From: Sporosarcina sp. JAI121
GTDB taxonomy: Bacteria; Bacillota; Bacilli; Bacillales_A; Planococcaceae
Direction of reading: 5' to 3'
DNA: 64,000 nt
NCBI RefSeq assembly: GCF_013408665.1
Contig: NZ_JACCCL010000002.1
Location: 350,016-414,015, forward strand
The notes under the pieces were generated by a model, which was given only the letters and a program-made list of their open reading frames with translations, was not told where the DNA came from and did no database searches. Shown piece by piece: positions 44,400 through 54,190 of this stretch (its first letter is position 1; the number at the start of each line of letters is the position of its first letter). The position numbers were made by a program, and so were the translations under genes.

Positions 44400-45779
44400 A
44401 TGAAAAAATCTTTAACTGAAATCGCAGAATGGATTCAGGCGGCGGGGCAAAATATGAACGGCACATTCATAACAGGCGTGTCAATCGACTCCCGTACAGC
44501 GACGGCTGGGGATTTGTTCATTCCTTTCCGCGGCGAGCAAGTGAATGGCCACAACTATGTAGAGCAAGCGATTAAACGAGGTGCAGTCGCGTCTCTATGG
44601 ATGAAAGACGAACCCGATCCACCAGCTGACCTACCACTGATCTTTGTCGAGAATCCTGAGATTGCGCTCCAGGAAATGGCACGTGTTTACCGGGATCTGC
44701 TTCATTGTAAAGTTGTAGGTATTACGGGTTCAAATGGGAAAACATCGACAAAGGACCTTATTGCGAGCGTGTTATCCCCTTACTTCAAGGTGCAAAAAAC
44801 GGAGGGTAATTACAACAACGAGCTCGGCCTACCGCTGACGATTTTATCGCTTGAAGAGGATACCGAGTTCGCCATCCTGGAAATGGGCATGAGCGGGTTC
44901 GGAGAAATCTCCTTTTTATCGAAACTCGCAAAACCCCATTTTACCGTTATTACAAATATCGGGGAAGCGCATATGCAGGATCTTGGCTCGCGTGCTGGAA
45001 TTGCCAAAGCGAAATTCGAGATCATTGACGGATTGCAAGTCGGCGGGAAATTGTTTTATGACGGAGATGAACCGCTGCTGCAAGAACTCGTCGACCAGCA
45101 AAATACTATTCAAGCCATTTCATTCGGCTATGACAAGGGAACCGCATTATCCCTAGAAAAGATTGAATCGGGCGATGAAGGTAGTCGATTCACGGTTTCG
45201 GGGTTGTTGGATGGTGAATTCACAATTCCTGTATACGGAGCCCATCAAGTGAAAAATGCACTTGCAGCAATTCTTATCGCCGATGAAGCAGCTGTCAGTG
45301 CAAACGACATTCGAGCCGCTCTTCTCCAGGCATCATTAACAAATATGCGCATGCAGCCGGTTGTTGCTGAAAACGGTGCGCTGTTCATCAACGATGCCTA
45401 TAATGCAGCGCCGACTTCGATGCGTGCAGCACTCGCTTTCATGGAGGAAACGGGATTACGGGAAGAAAAGTGGGTCGTTCTTGCCGATATGCTCGAACTC
45501 GGTGAAGAAGAGCGGTCGTACCATGAAAATCTCGCCGGTCAGATAATGGTAATGAATCTCGAAGGTATCCTGCTTTTTGGACCGCGCATGAAGTGGCTGT
45601 ATGATGAACTACAAAAATACGGCATCGAAACGCGGCTCAAGTGGTCAGAGAGGAGTTATACTCCAATTTCAAACACACTCCGGGAATTTACAGGAAAAGA
45701 TTCCATCATCCTTTTGAAGGGGTCGCGCGGAATGGCTCTTGAACGCATTCTTGAGGATTTGAAGGGTGAAGGGGAATGA
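44400..45779 (+). CDS. murF: UDP-N-acetylmuramoyl-tripeptide--D-alanyl-D-alanine ligase
   Basis: Adds D-Ala-D-Ala to UDP-MurNAc-tripeptide in the cytosol. The 459-residue Mur ligase has an N-terminal UDP-binding domain with SIDSRTATAGDLF. The P-loop GITGSNGKTSTKD is at about residue 107, followed by YNNELGLPLT. NDAYNAAPTSMRAAL is in the C-terminal half. It starts 12 bp after ddl, which makes its substrate. Its stop overlaps the hydrolase start. Confidence 0.96.
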   Translation: MKKSLTEIAEWIQAAGQNMNGTFITGVSIDSRTATAGDLFIPFRGEQVNGHNYVEQAIKRGAVASLWMKDEPDPPADLPLIFVENPEIALQEMARVYRDLLHCKVVGITGSNGKTSTKDLIASVLSPYFKVQKTEGNYNNELGLPLTILSLEEDTEFAILEMGMSGFGEISFLSKLAKPHFTVITNIGEAHMQDLGSRAGIAKAKFEIIDGLQVGGKLFYDGDEPLLQELVDQQNTIQAISFGYDKGTALSLEKIESGDEGSRFTVSGLLDGEFTIPVYGAHQVKNALAAILIADEAAVSANDIRAALLQASLTNMRMQPVVAENGALFINDAYNAAPTSMRAALAFMEETGLREEKWVVLADMLELGEEERSYHENLAGQIMVMNLEGILLFGPRMKWLYDELQKYGIETRLKWSERSYTPISNTLREFTGKDSIILLKGSRGMALERILEDLKGEGE

Positions 45780-46471
45780 AGACAGGTGTGCTTCTCATAC
45801 ATGGCTTCACAGGCGGCCCGTTTGAAGTGCGTCCACTTGTCAATTTCTTGAAAAGGGAAACAAGTTGGCGGATTTCCGTGCCGACTCTGCCGGGCCACGG
45901 CCTGTTGCTGGATTTTGAAAAGGTGTCCGCGGCATCTTGGCTCATGGAAGCGGAACTTGCGCTTAAAAAGTTACAAAAAGAAGTCGACCGTGTCATTGTG
46001 GTCGGCTTTTCGATGGGGGGACTTATCGCGATGTATCTTGCGCTCCGTTATAGAATCGACAAACTCGTCCTGTTAAGTGCGGCAGCCAAATATATTAGTC
46101 CCCGAATCCTTCTGAAGGATTTAAGAATCATGTTGGTGAAGCCGATTACAAAAAAGTACCCGCCGAATACGTTTTATCATTTGTACGAGTACAAATTGAC
46201 CCACACACCATTTCGGGCAGTAATCGAATTTCTACGCGTTGTAAAACTGGTGGAACCCTATTATGGTCTTATAAAAACGCCGGTATGTATCGTTCAAGGC
46301 GGGAAAGATGGAATTGTGCCGTTTACTTCCGCGGAACACCTTTTTAAAAAGCTTGGCTCCGAAAAAAAGGAATTCATAAAATCACCTAACGGGAAGCATC
46401 ATATCTGTTACAGCGACGACTGTGACAATTGGTTCAATGAAGTGCTTCGGTTCATGCAGGATGATATCTAA
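45776..46471 (+). CDS. Alpha/beta hydrolase, Est30-like carboxylesterase
   Basis: A 231-residue cytosolic esterase-fold protein. The nucleophile is Ser79 in GFSMGG, the oxyanion motif HGFTGGPFE is at 9-17. The acid is in GGKDGIVP and the histidine in GKHHICYSDDC. This matches the small Est30/monoglyceride-lipase-like carboxylesterases. Substrate unknown. Its ATGA overlap with murF indicates coupling to the cell-wall operon. Confidence 0.85.
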   Translation: MKTGVLLIHGFTGGPFEVRPLVNFLKRETSWRISVPTLPGHGLLLDFEKVSAASWLMEAELALKKLQKEVDRVIVVGFSMGGLIAMYLALRYRIDKLVLLSAAAKYISPRILLKDLRIMLVKPITKKYPPNTFYHLYEYKLTHTPFRAVIEFLRVVKLVEPYYGLIKTPVCIVQGGKDGIVPFTSAEHLFKKLGSEKKEFIKSPNGKHHICYSDDCDNWFNEVLRFMQDDI

Positions 46472-46554
46472 ACTCCAGGCGCCAGCGGTTTGACGCAAAC
46501 GACGGCTTCCGCTTTCCAATAAGTAAACTAACTATTACCACTTAAACGGATTGA

Positions 46555-46583
46555 TTGCATGGGGCATTTATCCATGGTATACT
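46555..46583 (+). promoter_or_regulatory. Promoter of cshA
   Basis: TTGCAT, 17-nt spacer, TATACT. Transcription from here gives a 5' leader of about 270 nt before the cshA start. Confidence 0.7.
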
Positions 46584-46607
46584 ATGTTGAACATTGGATA
46601 CATTTAC

Positions 46608-46643
46608 GTAGCGCTCTTCATTATGTGGAGAGTACTTTTTTTT
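46608..46643 (+). terminator. Attenuator-like terminator in the cshA leader
   Basis: GTA and CTCTTC pair with GGAGAG and TAC around ATTATGT (a GCG bulge on one side), followed by eight T. It sits about 20-55 nt after the predicted transcription start and over 200 nt before the gene, as expected for premature termination. Confidence 0.6.
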
Positions 46644-46858
46644 GAATTTAACGGTTTGCTCATATAAGTTGGACAACTTGTCCGTTGATCGAACCGCTCG
46701 GCAAAGACCGGGCTTTCCTTTTCAACCATAACCTCTACTTATACTATAGAGAATGCAAAATATCGGAAACGTTCCCTTTTACCAGGCTCGAATTTGCCGT
46801 GCCTTCATTTGCAAATGTAACCAATTGTCAAATGAAAAAACAAAGGAGATTGATAAGT

Positions 46859-48367
46859 TTGACTAATTTTTCAGAATTGAACATCAGTGAATCTACACAA
46901 CGCGCACTAAGCAAAATGGGGTTTGAAGAAGCGACACCAATCCAAGAAGGTACTGTCCGTTTTGGTATGGAAGGTCGTGACGTTATCGGCCAGGCACAAA
47001 CTGGTACTGGTAAAACAGCTGCATTCGGTATTCCAATCATTGAAAAAATCGATACAAGCAACCCGGCGGTACAAGCACTAGTAATTGCACCAACACGTGA
47101 ATTGGCTATCCAGGTTTCAGAAGAAATCTACAAAATCGGTGCTGACAAACGCGCACGTATCCTTTCTGTTTACGGTGGGCAAGAAATCGGACGCCAGATC
47201 CGCGCATTGCGCAATAACCCGCAAATCATCGTTGGTACGCCAGGACGTATTCTTGACCATATCAAACGTAAAACGTTGAAGTTGGACGGTGTACAAACAC
47301 TTGTACTTGACGAAGCGGATGAAATGTTGAACATGGGCTTCATCGAAGATATCAACACGATTCTTGCGAGCGTGCCATCTGAGCGCCAAACACTTCTATT
47401 CTCGGCTACAATGCCTGGACCTATCCGTAAAATTGCGGAAACGTTCATGAAAAATCCGGAAATGGTTAAAATTAAGTCGAAAGAAATGACTGTTGAAAAT
47501 ATCGAACAGTTCTTCGTTAAATCACAAGAACGCGAAAAGTTCGACATTCTTTCACGTTTGCTTAACGTTCAACAGCCGGAGCTTGCAATCATCTTCGGAC
47601 GGACAAAACGTCGCGTTGACGAACTATCTCATGCACTAAGTATCCGCGGATACATTGCTGAAGGAATCCACGGTGACTTGACACAAGCAAAACGGATGTC
47701 AGTCCTTCGTCAATTTAAAGAAGGTAAAGTCGATATTCTAGTTGCAACTGATGTTGCGGCACGTGGACTTGATATTTCTGGCGTAACACATGTTTACAAC
47801 TTCGATATTCCACAAGACCCTGAAAGCTATGTTCACCGTATCGGTCGTACAGGACGCGCAGGAAAAAGCGGAATGGCAATTACATTTGTAACACCACGCG
47901 AAATGGGTTACCTTCGTATTGTTGAAGAAACGACTAAAAAGCAGATGACTGCTTTGAATCCGCCATCTTCAGACGAAGCAATCCTTGGTCAGCAACGTGT
48001 CGCTGTAGAACAGCTTACAGAAATTGTTAATAAAAACGAATTGAGTGATTACACGCATCTTGCAACTGAATTGCTTGAGAAATACGAAGCAAAAGACCTA
48101 GTTGCAGCGGCAATCAGATCATTAACACGTGAACCGAATGATACACCTGTATCGATTTCGGAAGAGCGTCCATTGCCGGCACGCGGAAACTCTCGCGGCG
48201 GTGGCGGTGGCTATAAAGGCAATCGCAGCGGCGGACGTTCAACAGGTGGCGGCCGTGGTTACGGCGGCGGTGGAGCACGTCGTAGTGGCGGTGCTTCTGG
48301 TGGCGGTAGCCGTGACGGAGCAAGAAGAGAAAGTAGCCGTACAAGCAGACCTAAATCAACTCGTTAA
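46859..48367 (+). CDS. cshA: DEAD-box ATP-dependent RNA helicase CshA
   Basis: RNA helicase of 502 residues, part of the Gram-positive RNA degradosome and needed in the cold. Motifs run in order: the Q motif [34 protein letters not shown] and HRIGRTGR. The last ~60 residues are a Gly/Arg-rich RNA-binding tail. The start is TTG 46859, 8 nt after AAAGGAGAT; the frame is open upstream to 46685 but unlike any helicase. The codons are adapted (few rare ones), implying high expression. Confidence 0.95.
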   Translation: MTNFSELNISESTQRALSKMGFEEATPIQEGTVRFGMEGRDVIGQAQTGTGKTAAFGIPIIEKIDTSNPAVQALVIAPTRELAIQVSEEIYKIGADKRARILSVYGGQEIGRQIRALRNNPQIIVGTPGRILDHIKRKTLKLDGVQTLVLDEADEMLNMGFIEDINTILASVPSERQTLLFSATMPGPIRKIAETFMKNPEMVKIKSKEMTVENIEQFFVKSQEREKFDILSRLLNVQQPELAIIFGRTKRRVDELSHALSIRGYIAEGIHGDLTQAKRMSVLRQFKEGKVDILVATDVAARGLDISGVTHVYNFDIPQDPESYVHRIGRTGRAGKSGMAITFVTPREMGYLRIVEETTKKQMTALNPPSSDEAILGQQRVAVEQLTEIVNKNELSDYTHLATELLEKYEAKDLVAAAIRSLTREPNDTPVSISEERPLPARGNSRGGGGGYKGNRSGGRSTGGGRGYGGGGARRSGGASGGGSRDGARRESSRTSRPKSTR

Positions 48368-48382
48368 TATATAAACACACAC

Positions 48383-48422
48383 AAAAGCCAGGTATGTGCA
48401 ATTTGCGCATACCTGGCTTTTT
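48383..48422. terminator. Terminator after cshA
   Basis: AAAAGCCAGGTATG and GCAAATTGC-type inner pairing with CATACCTGGCTTTT, then TT. Confidence 0.85.
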
Positions 48423-48432
48423 GCATTACTTA

Positions 48433-48635
48433 AGAAGTTCACAACATCAGGAGTAAGAAAAACAACGTAGCCCCGAAAGTAGACAACGCTTCTGTAAAAG
48501 TAAGCAACACACCACCGACAAAGCAACGTAATCCTAGAAGTTCGCAACATCAGGAGCAAGGAAACCAACGCCGCCCCAAAACAAAACAACGTATCCGTCA
48601 AACGACATAACACTCCGGCGACCAACCGACGTAAT
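48433..48635. repeat. Imperfect tandem repeat, two 100-bp units with 103-bp period
   Basis: Units 48433-48532 and 48536-48635 both begin AGAAGTTC followed by CAACATCAGGAG and end ACGTAAT. They share about two-thirds of positions with no length change. No ribosome site or gene lies within the 350-bp cshA-ydbS space. An open frame on the minus strand here is a by-product of the repeat. Confidence 0.65.
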
Positions 48636-48713
48636 ACCATCCACAATCCCCAAAAAATGAAACATATCACATACTCAATCGTATAGAATAAGTAGAAGGA
48701 AAGAGGTGTTCAT

Positions 48714-49193
48714 ATGAGAGCGCAACCGGTGAACCGGATATCGGAAAAAGGATTGAAAGTTTGGAGACTGTACGGCATCATGCAAACAGGTCTACTTTTG
48801 CTCGTGTTACTAGGCGGCGGCGTATTAGCTTACATATTTGAAGCGCCACGGTGGTTTTACATTGTCGCCGCTGCGGTGGTTATTGTATTCGCTTATTTTT
48901 TCATTTATTTATTTCCGAAGGTAAGATGGCTGCGGTGGCGCTATGAAGTGCGTGAATCAGAAATTGAACTGCAGCATGGTATATTCATCGTAAAACGGAC
49001 ATTGATTCCGATGGTGCGTGTTCAACACGTAGATACGGCACAAGGACCGATTCTTCGAAGATATAATTTAGGGGAAATCACGATTTCGACAGCGGCGACG
49101 AATCATACCATTCCGGCACTTGTTATGGAGGAAGCGGATGAGCTGCGGAGCAGGATTTCCGTTCTTGCAAGGGTGGCGGAAGATGATGTCTGA
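48714..49193 (+). CDS. Bacterial PH-domain membrane protein, YdbS-like
   Basis: A 159-residue protein with two helices (about 20-42 and 45-67) followed by one bPH2 (DUF304) domain containing IPMVRVQHVDTAQGPILRR. It is always paired with the larger YdbT-type protein. Loss of the Bacillus pair alters sensitivity to some antimicrobial peptides; the biochemical role is unknown. It overlaps the next gene by about 10 bp. Confidence 0.85.
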   Translation: MRAQPVNRISEKGLKVWRLYGIMQTGLLLLVLLGGGVLAYIFEAPRWFYIVAAAVVIVFAYFFIYLFPKVRWLRWRYEVRESEIELQHGIFIVKRTLIPMVRVQHVDTAQGPILRRYNLGEITISTAATNHTIPALVMEEADELRSRISVLARVAEDDV

Positions 49194-50691
49194 AACGCGA
49201 TATAAATTACATTGGATCACTGCGATTATTGAAGTGCTGAAAACAGCTAAAGAAGCGATTTTGCCCATCATCGTACTCGTTTTTGCGAACGGCCTGAATG
49301 ATGTGGGATCTGGAAAATGGTATTTGGATTATTTATCTTTCATTATTTTCGGTGTACTCATGATCATGTTTTTCATCACGGGCATCATCAAGTGGAAACG
49401 TTTTGAATACTGGTTTGAGGACAATGAACTTCGCATCGAATATGGGTTGTTTATAAAAAAGAAGCGCTATATTCCATTCGATCGGATTCAAAGCCTTGAT
49501 TATACAGAAGGAATTTTGCATCGGCCTTTCAAATTGATCAAAGTGAAAGTGGAAACAGCAGGCAGCTCTTCCCCCAAAAAAGCTGAAGCGGAACTGACTG
49601 CCATTACGAAAGCTGCGGCGAACCGGATTGAAGCTGAAATAGCGATGGCGAAAGTCGGTAAGAAAATAGTGTTACAAGCGGAAGATGGGGAACAGACGGA
49701 AGAAGTCCGTATGGCGGAAAAAATACCGTCGAAATCGGTCTTTAAGATGACTTCAAAAGGCCTTTTGATTCTTGCAACGACATCGGGCGGGATCGGAATC
49801 ATACTATCGGGCGTCGGCGTCTTTTTATCGCAGTTTGCCGAAATGATTCCTTTTGAATGGATGTATGAGGAGGTATCCGGCTTCATCAAATTCGGGCTTC
49901 TCGTCGTTGCGATTGTGGTGTTTTTGGGATTTGTCTTCGTATGGGGAATATCAGTAGCCATGACATTTTTGGCGTATTACGGTTTTTCGGTATCGCTTGA
50001 ATCGGAAGACATTGTCATTACACGTGGACTTCTGGAGAAAAAGCGGATGACGGTGCCGCTGAGAAGGGTCCAAAGCGTGCGAATTATCGAAAATCCCTTC
50101 AGACAACTATTCGGCTATGCGTCGGTCGTTATCGACAGTGCCGGCGGGGGCGGAGCGGAAGGTGCGAAAATCAGTTTGTTTCCCCTAGTGAAAAAAGCGG
50201 ATATCTCCGGTCCGTTAAAAGAGATATTTCCTGATCTTATACTAGAAGAACCGATGGGGAAATTACCGGCACGCGGGAAGCACTTTTTCTATCGTATCGA
50301 CTTTCTCTGGATGATACCGGTGATCGGTGTGATTACGTACTTTTTCTATCCATATGGTTTATTATCACTTCTTATCGTTCCGGTCATCATCCTTTTCGGA
50401 TTATGGCAGCACAAATCGGCAGCATATGGCATATCGGGGAATCAGCTAACGATACGATTCAGGAACTTCAGTTTGCAGACCGCTTTCCTGATGAAAAAAA
50501 GGATTCAGTCGATGGAAATGAAACAAAACCATTTCCACAAGCGGAAGCGTGTAGCGACGCTGGCTGCCGGCATCAAGTCCGGCATGAGTATTTTCAATGC
50601 CCAAGTGCATCATATGGAAGAGTCCGAAGCTGAGAGGATACTTTCTTGGTTCGAACCTTCCTTGAAAAATCAAGAAAGAGAGCAGGGTTAA
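49183..50691 (+). CDS. Bacterial PH-domain membrane protein, YdbT-like
   Basis: A 502-residue protein with several paired helices and three bPH2 domains. Signatures IPFDRIQSLDYTEGILHRPF, VPLRRVQSVRIIENPFRQLF and a third near MKKRIQSMEMKQNHFHKRKR mark the repeats. The ATG at 49183 lies in the last codons of ydbS. A hairpin spanning the stop codon ends the two-gene operon. Confidence 0.85.
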   Translation: MMSETRYKLHWITAIIEVLKTAKEAILPIIVLVFANGLNDVGSGKWYLDYLSFIIFGVLMIMFFITGIIKWKRFEYWFEDNELRIEYGLFIKKKRYIPFDRIQSLDYTEGILHRPFKLIKVKVETAGSSSPKKAEAELTAITKAAANRIEAEIAMAKVGKKIVLQAEDGEQTEEVRMAEKIPSKSVFKMTSKGLLILATTSGGIGIILSGVGVFLSQFAEMIPFEWMYEEVSGFIKFGLLVVAIVVFLGFVFVWGISVAMTFLAYYGFSVSLESEDIVITRGLLEKKRMTVPLRRVQSVRIIENPFRQLFGYASVVIDSAGGGGAEGAKISLFPLVKKADISGPLKEIFPDLILEEPMGKLPARGKHFFYRIDFLWMIPVIGVITYFFYPYGLLSLLIVPVIILFGLWQHKSAAYGISGNQLTIRFRNFSLQTAFLMKKRIQSMEMKQNHFHKRKRVATLAAGIKSGMSIFNAQVHHMEESEAERILSWFEPSLKNQEREQG

Positions 50692-50704
50692 CCTGCTCTC
50701 TTAT
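50676..50704. terminator. Bidirectional terminator between ydbT-like and rhomboid genes
   Basis: AAGAGAGCAGG/CCTGCTCTCTT stem with a 5-nt loop GTTAA. It includes the ydbT-like stop codon. Confidence 0.8.
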
Positions 50705-51312
50705 CGTCTTCTCTTATTCCAGCTGCCGATCCGTTTTGGATGGAAATAACTGAGCCCGATTAAAAAACCGACTGCCAGCCCCGCGATATGTGCTGTAGCA
50801 TTAATACCCGGCTGGATAAATGTCATCACGATACTGATAAGAATCATCGGCAAGATGATCTGTCTCAACTGCGGAAGAATATGCTTTGTGTAATAAACAA
50901 GTGCTCCAAACGCTCCCAAAATCCCGAATATTGCTCCGCTGGCACCGACACTGGCATAGTCGGGATCTTGCAGGAAGAATGTTGCGATGTTAGCGAAAAT
51001 ACCTGAAAGCATATAAATCGTAAGGAAGCGTGCTTTGCCTGCAATTTTCTCAAGTTCAGGTCCGAAGATGAAAAGGGAGAACATATTAAACAGCAAATGC
51101 ATGATGCCGCCATGGAGGAACATCGGAGTCAGAAGTCTCCACCATTCCCCGTCGGAGATAAGGAAATTGACACCGACACCCGCGTTAAATACGTATGTCC
51201 CGATAAACGGAATAATCGTCACTACATAAATAAGGATATTCAAAGCGAGGAAAAACGTCACCACCGGATATTGGCGGATATATTGCGAAAAGCTTTCTGT
51301 ACGGCTAAACAT
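50701..51312 (-). CDS. Rhomboid family intramembrane serine protease (YdcA-like)
   Basis: Six-helix membrane protease of 203 residues. The catalytic pair is Ser125 in GASGAIFG and His175 in TAHIAGLAVGF. The HGGIMHLLFNM segment and the tryptophan-arginine loop of the L1 region (EWWRLLTPMFLH) are also typical. The natural substrate is unknown. It is read against the flanking genes, as in Bacillus. Confidence 0.92.
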   Translation of the reverse strand: MFSRTESFSQYIRQYPVVTFFLALNILIYVVTIIPFIGTYVFNAGVGVNFLISDGEWWRLLTPMFLHGGIMHLLFNMFSLFIFGPELEKIAGKARFLTIYMLSGIFANIATFFLQDPDYASVGASGAIFGILGAFGALVYYTKHILPQLRQIILPMILISIVMTFIQPGINATAHIAGLAVGFLIGLSYFHPKRIGSWNKRRR

Positions 51313-51423
51313 GTATTCACCTCAATCTATGTTTTCATTATACATATTTTCTCGTCCATGCTCCAGTGGCTTGGAATGACGGGTGCTGAAGTGTTTTTAG
51401 AAAAACGGGAAGGAGGAATTATT

Positions 51424-51777
51424 TTGATTGCAGGAATTGGGCTTGACATTGTCGAACTTGAACGTATCGCTAAATTGGATGCGAGGTCTCCGAAATTTCG
51501 GAAGCGCATTTTAACGGCGGAAGAGCTGAAGATTTACGAAACGCATACAAGTCACAGGCGAATTGAATTCCTTGCGGGTCGTTTCGCCGGGAAAGAAGCA
51601 TTCGCCAAAGCAAAAGGGACGGGAATCGGAACGCAATGCAACTTCACTGATATTGGCATTCTGCCCGAATCGAGCGGGAAGCCGACCCTTTATTTTAAGG
51701 GAGTTGCAATCCTTGGTTTCATATCCATAACCCATACGCGAACTGTTGCAGCGGCCCAAGTAATCCTCCTTGCATAA
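51424..51777 (+). CDS. acpS: Holo-[acyl-carrier-protein] synthase
   Basis: Transfers phosphopantetheine from CoA to acyl carrier protein. The 117-residue protein has the magnesium ligand Asp8 in GIGLDIVEL, Glu in GRFAGKEAFAKA and the C-terminal ISITHTRTVAAA. The start is TTG 51424 behind GAAGGAGGA. An open frame reaches 51097 but runs through the divergent rhomboid gene. Confidence 0.95.
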   Translation: MIAGIGLDIVELERIAKLDARSPKFRKRILTAEELKIYETHTSHRRIEFLAGRFAGKEAFAKAKGTGIGTQCNFTDIGILPESSGKPTLYFKGVAILGFISITHTRTVAAAQVILLA

Positions 51778-51835
51778 TTGTTCGTCCTTCCTCATAAGAT
51801 GACCTACCCGATTGAAATGAGAAAGGATGAACTGT

Positions 51836-52840
51836 ATGCGTAGCCGGATATTTGCTCTTTTGTTAGTTGCAGTCATGGTAATCCTCGCGGCATGTGGGGC
51901 GCCGTCGAAAGAGGACGTCATGAAAAAGCTCAGTGGAAAGTGGAATGATGCGAAAGGGTACGACTTGCAAGCGTCGATGGAAATTAAGACTGGGGCGGAA
52001 CCGCGTATGTATGATGTTGCCGTTTGGCATACAAAGCCCGCCTTCTATCGTGTGAATGTAACACAGGCAGGAAGTAAGGATTCCCAGATGATCGTCCGTA
52101 ACAAGGAAGGTGTGTTTGTTGTCACGCCATCGCTAGGTAAAACGTATAAGTTCCAAAGCGACTGGCCTGAACAAAATAGTCAAGCGTATTTGATAGGAGC
52201 ATTGTCAGATGACATTAAAGCTGATAAGAATTCGACGATGACGGAAAAAGACAAAACATATGTCTTTGAAACAGCTACGAGAAACAACCATAAAAAAGTG
52301 CTGCCGACCCAACAAATCCATATTGATAAAAAGACATTGCTGCCTACGTATGTCTCTGTCCTGGATGAAAATAAAGTCGAGAAAATCCGTATCACTTTTA
52401 AAAAGATCACACTTGGAGTAGAACGGAAAGCTGCGGATTATGCCGTGGAAATGGAAGATACGAATACAAGTAAGGAAGACGAACCAGCCGAGGATGATGT
52501 GACGGGTCTCTCCACGTACTATCCTTCAGTAGCTTGGGAAGGTGTCACACTTGAGAATGAAGATGTCGTAAAGACAGAAAATGGTACACGTACATTCATG
52601 TCCTTTGAAGGGGAAAAAGAATACGTCATTATTCAAGAGCCTGCAGTAAGACCAGACTCGAAAGTGCCGGTCTCCATTGAAGGTGATCCTGTCGATCTTG
52701 GATTCACTGTCGCTGCGCTAACGGAAAAATCAATTCGCTGGGAAAGCGAAGGTGTTTCATTCTTTATAGCTTCCGATACTTTGACACAAGATGAAATGAT
52801 TGAAATAGCAGGATCTATGCAAGCGGAAGGAATGAAATAA
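51836..52840 (+). CDS. LolA-like outer-surface lipoprotein (YdcC-like)
   Basis: Exported lipoprotein of 334 residues. The signal ends at LAAC with Cys20 lipidated. The mature domain is of the LolA/LolB type (beta sheet with KTYKFQSDWPE in the middle). In spore-formers the homologue is under sporulation control. ATG 51836 follows AAAGGA by 8 nt; the ATG at 51827 overlaps that site. It sits between acpS and alr as in Bacillus. Confidence 0.85.
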   Translation: MRSRIFALLLVAVMVILAACGAPSKEDVMKKLSGKWNDAKGYDLQASMEIKTGAEPRMYDVAVWHTKPAFYRVNVTQAGSKDSQMIVRNKEGVFVVTPSLGKTYKFQSDWPEQNSQAYLIGALSDDIKADKNSTMTEKDKTYVFETATRNNHKKVLPTQQIHIDKKTLLPTYVSVLDENKVEKIRITFKKITLGVERKAADYAVEMEDTNTSKEDEPAEDDVTGLSTYYPSVAWEGVTLENEDVVKTENGTRTFMSFEGEKEYVIIQEPAVRPDSKVPVSIEGDPVDLGFTVAALTEKSIRWESEGVSFFIASDTLTQDEMIEIAGSMQAEGMK

Positions 52841-52908
52841 CTATTGTTGACGAGGAATGGGCTGAAGATTGATAATGGAGAGTATTACAACATAAATGAG
52901 GGATTATT

Positions 52909-54048
52909 TTGGAAAACTCCATTCATTATCGTCCGACGCAAGCAATCGTCGATCTTGAAGCGATTCGAACAAATATCAGAAATCTGAAAAAGTATTTGGG
53001 AAGCGGTCCTGCAGTAATTGCGGTCGTGAAAGCAGACGGTTACGGTCATGGCGAGGTGGAAGTCGCTCAGGCGGCTTTCGAAGCTGGGGCGGAAATGGTC
53101 TCGGTTGCAACGCCGGACGAGGCAGTAAGACTACGAATGGCGGGTATTAGCGGGGATATCCTCGTCATGGGGCCGTCCCCGCTTGCGTTTGCAGAAAAGG
53201 CTGCTGAACTTGGGATTGTGATTACTGTTTCGAGTGCCGAGTGGTTGCAATCCGCACTCAGCCTTGACAGGAGTTTTGAAAAACCGTTGAAGATCCATGT
53301 AAAAATTGATAGCGGGATGGGAAGAATCGGATTAAGGGATGTAGAAGCCCTTCAATCCCTCATCTCGGTAATTGTAAGAACGGATTATGTAATACTGGAT
53401 GGCATCTTTACACATTTTGCTTGTGCAGATGAAGAAAATCCGGCAAGTACGGAAGAGCAGTTCACGAAATTCATGGAACTGGTGAAAAAACTGCCGGCTA
53501 AACCCCGGCTTGTTCACGCATCGAATAGTGCGGCAACCCTCCTCTATTCCGAATATGCGCTTGACGCGGTCCGTTTCGGAATCGGACTTTACGGCATCGC
53601 ACCTTCAGAATACGTGGGAGGGATGTTGCCTTTCCGTCTTGTAAAATCTTTCACGCTTGAAAGTGAGCTTGCCTACGTCAAATTGCTGGAGGCAGGCAAA
53701 AAGATCAGTTACGGCGGCACCTATGAAACAACTGGGAATGAATGGATAGGCACCATTCCTATCGGCTATGCAGATGGTTTGAAGCGTGGTTTGCGAGGAC
53801 AGGAAGTGCTTATCGGCGGCGAACGTATTCCTATTGTTGGAACGATCTGCATGGACCAGTGCATGGTGAAACTTCCGAGGGAAATGTCGGTAGGTGAAAA
53901 AGTTGTGCTGATTGGCCGTCAGGGCGATGAGGAAATTACGATGGAAGAGTGGGCGGAGCGGCTTGGTACGATTCCGTATGAGATTGCCGTTTCAATTTCG
54001 AAGCGGGTATCGAGAATATATACAGGGAAAGTTGGACAGAATTTATAA
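52909..54048 (+). CDS. alr: Alanine racemase
   Basis: PLP enzyme of 379 residues that makes D-alanine for the wall. Lys41 in VVKADGYGHG binds PLP, and the second catalytic tyrosine is in the KISYGGTYET region. The C-terminal domain has PIVGTICMDQCMV. The start is TTG 52909 after GAGGG. It feeds ddl and murF encoded nearby. Confidence 0.95.
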   Translation: MENSIHYRPTQAIVDLEAIRTNIRNLKKYLGSGPAVIAVVKADGYGHGEVEVAQAAFEAGAEMVSVATPDEAVRLRMAGISGDILVMGPSPLAFAEKAAELGIVITVSSAEWLQSALSLDRSFEKPLKIHVKIDSGMGRIGLRDVEALQSLISVIVRTDYVILDGIFTHFACADEENPASTEEQFTKFMELVKKLPAKPRLVHASNSAATLLYSEYALDAVRFGIGLYGIAPSEYVGGMLPFRLVKSFTLESELAYVKLLEAGKKISYGGTYETTGNEWIGTIPIGYADGLKRGLRGQEVLIGGERIPIVGTICMDQCMVKLPREMSVGEKVVLIGRQGDEEITMEEWAERLGTIPYEIAVSISKRVSRIYTGKVGQNL

Positions 54049-54190
54049 TATCCGTACTTTCGACAAAAAACCTAGCAACTTTGCAGAATCCTGTCAATAA
54101 AATTCCTTCTATGTCTTCTCATTGTTGATATTCAATGGTAAGATGGACTAGTATTGAAATATAGGAACGGGTTTGTCGGAGGTGCTAACG

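Noticed and set aside
46685..46858. Upstream in-frame extension of cshA
   Set aside because: No ribosome site at its start and no helicase similarity; the TTG at 46859 has AAAGGAGAT 8 nt upstream.
48356..48670. 104-residue open frame on the minus strand in the cshA-ydbS space
   Set aside because: It spans the cshA terminator and the tandem repeat, has no ribosome site and its sequence only reflects the repeat.
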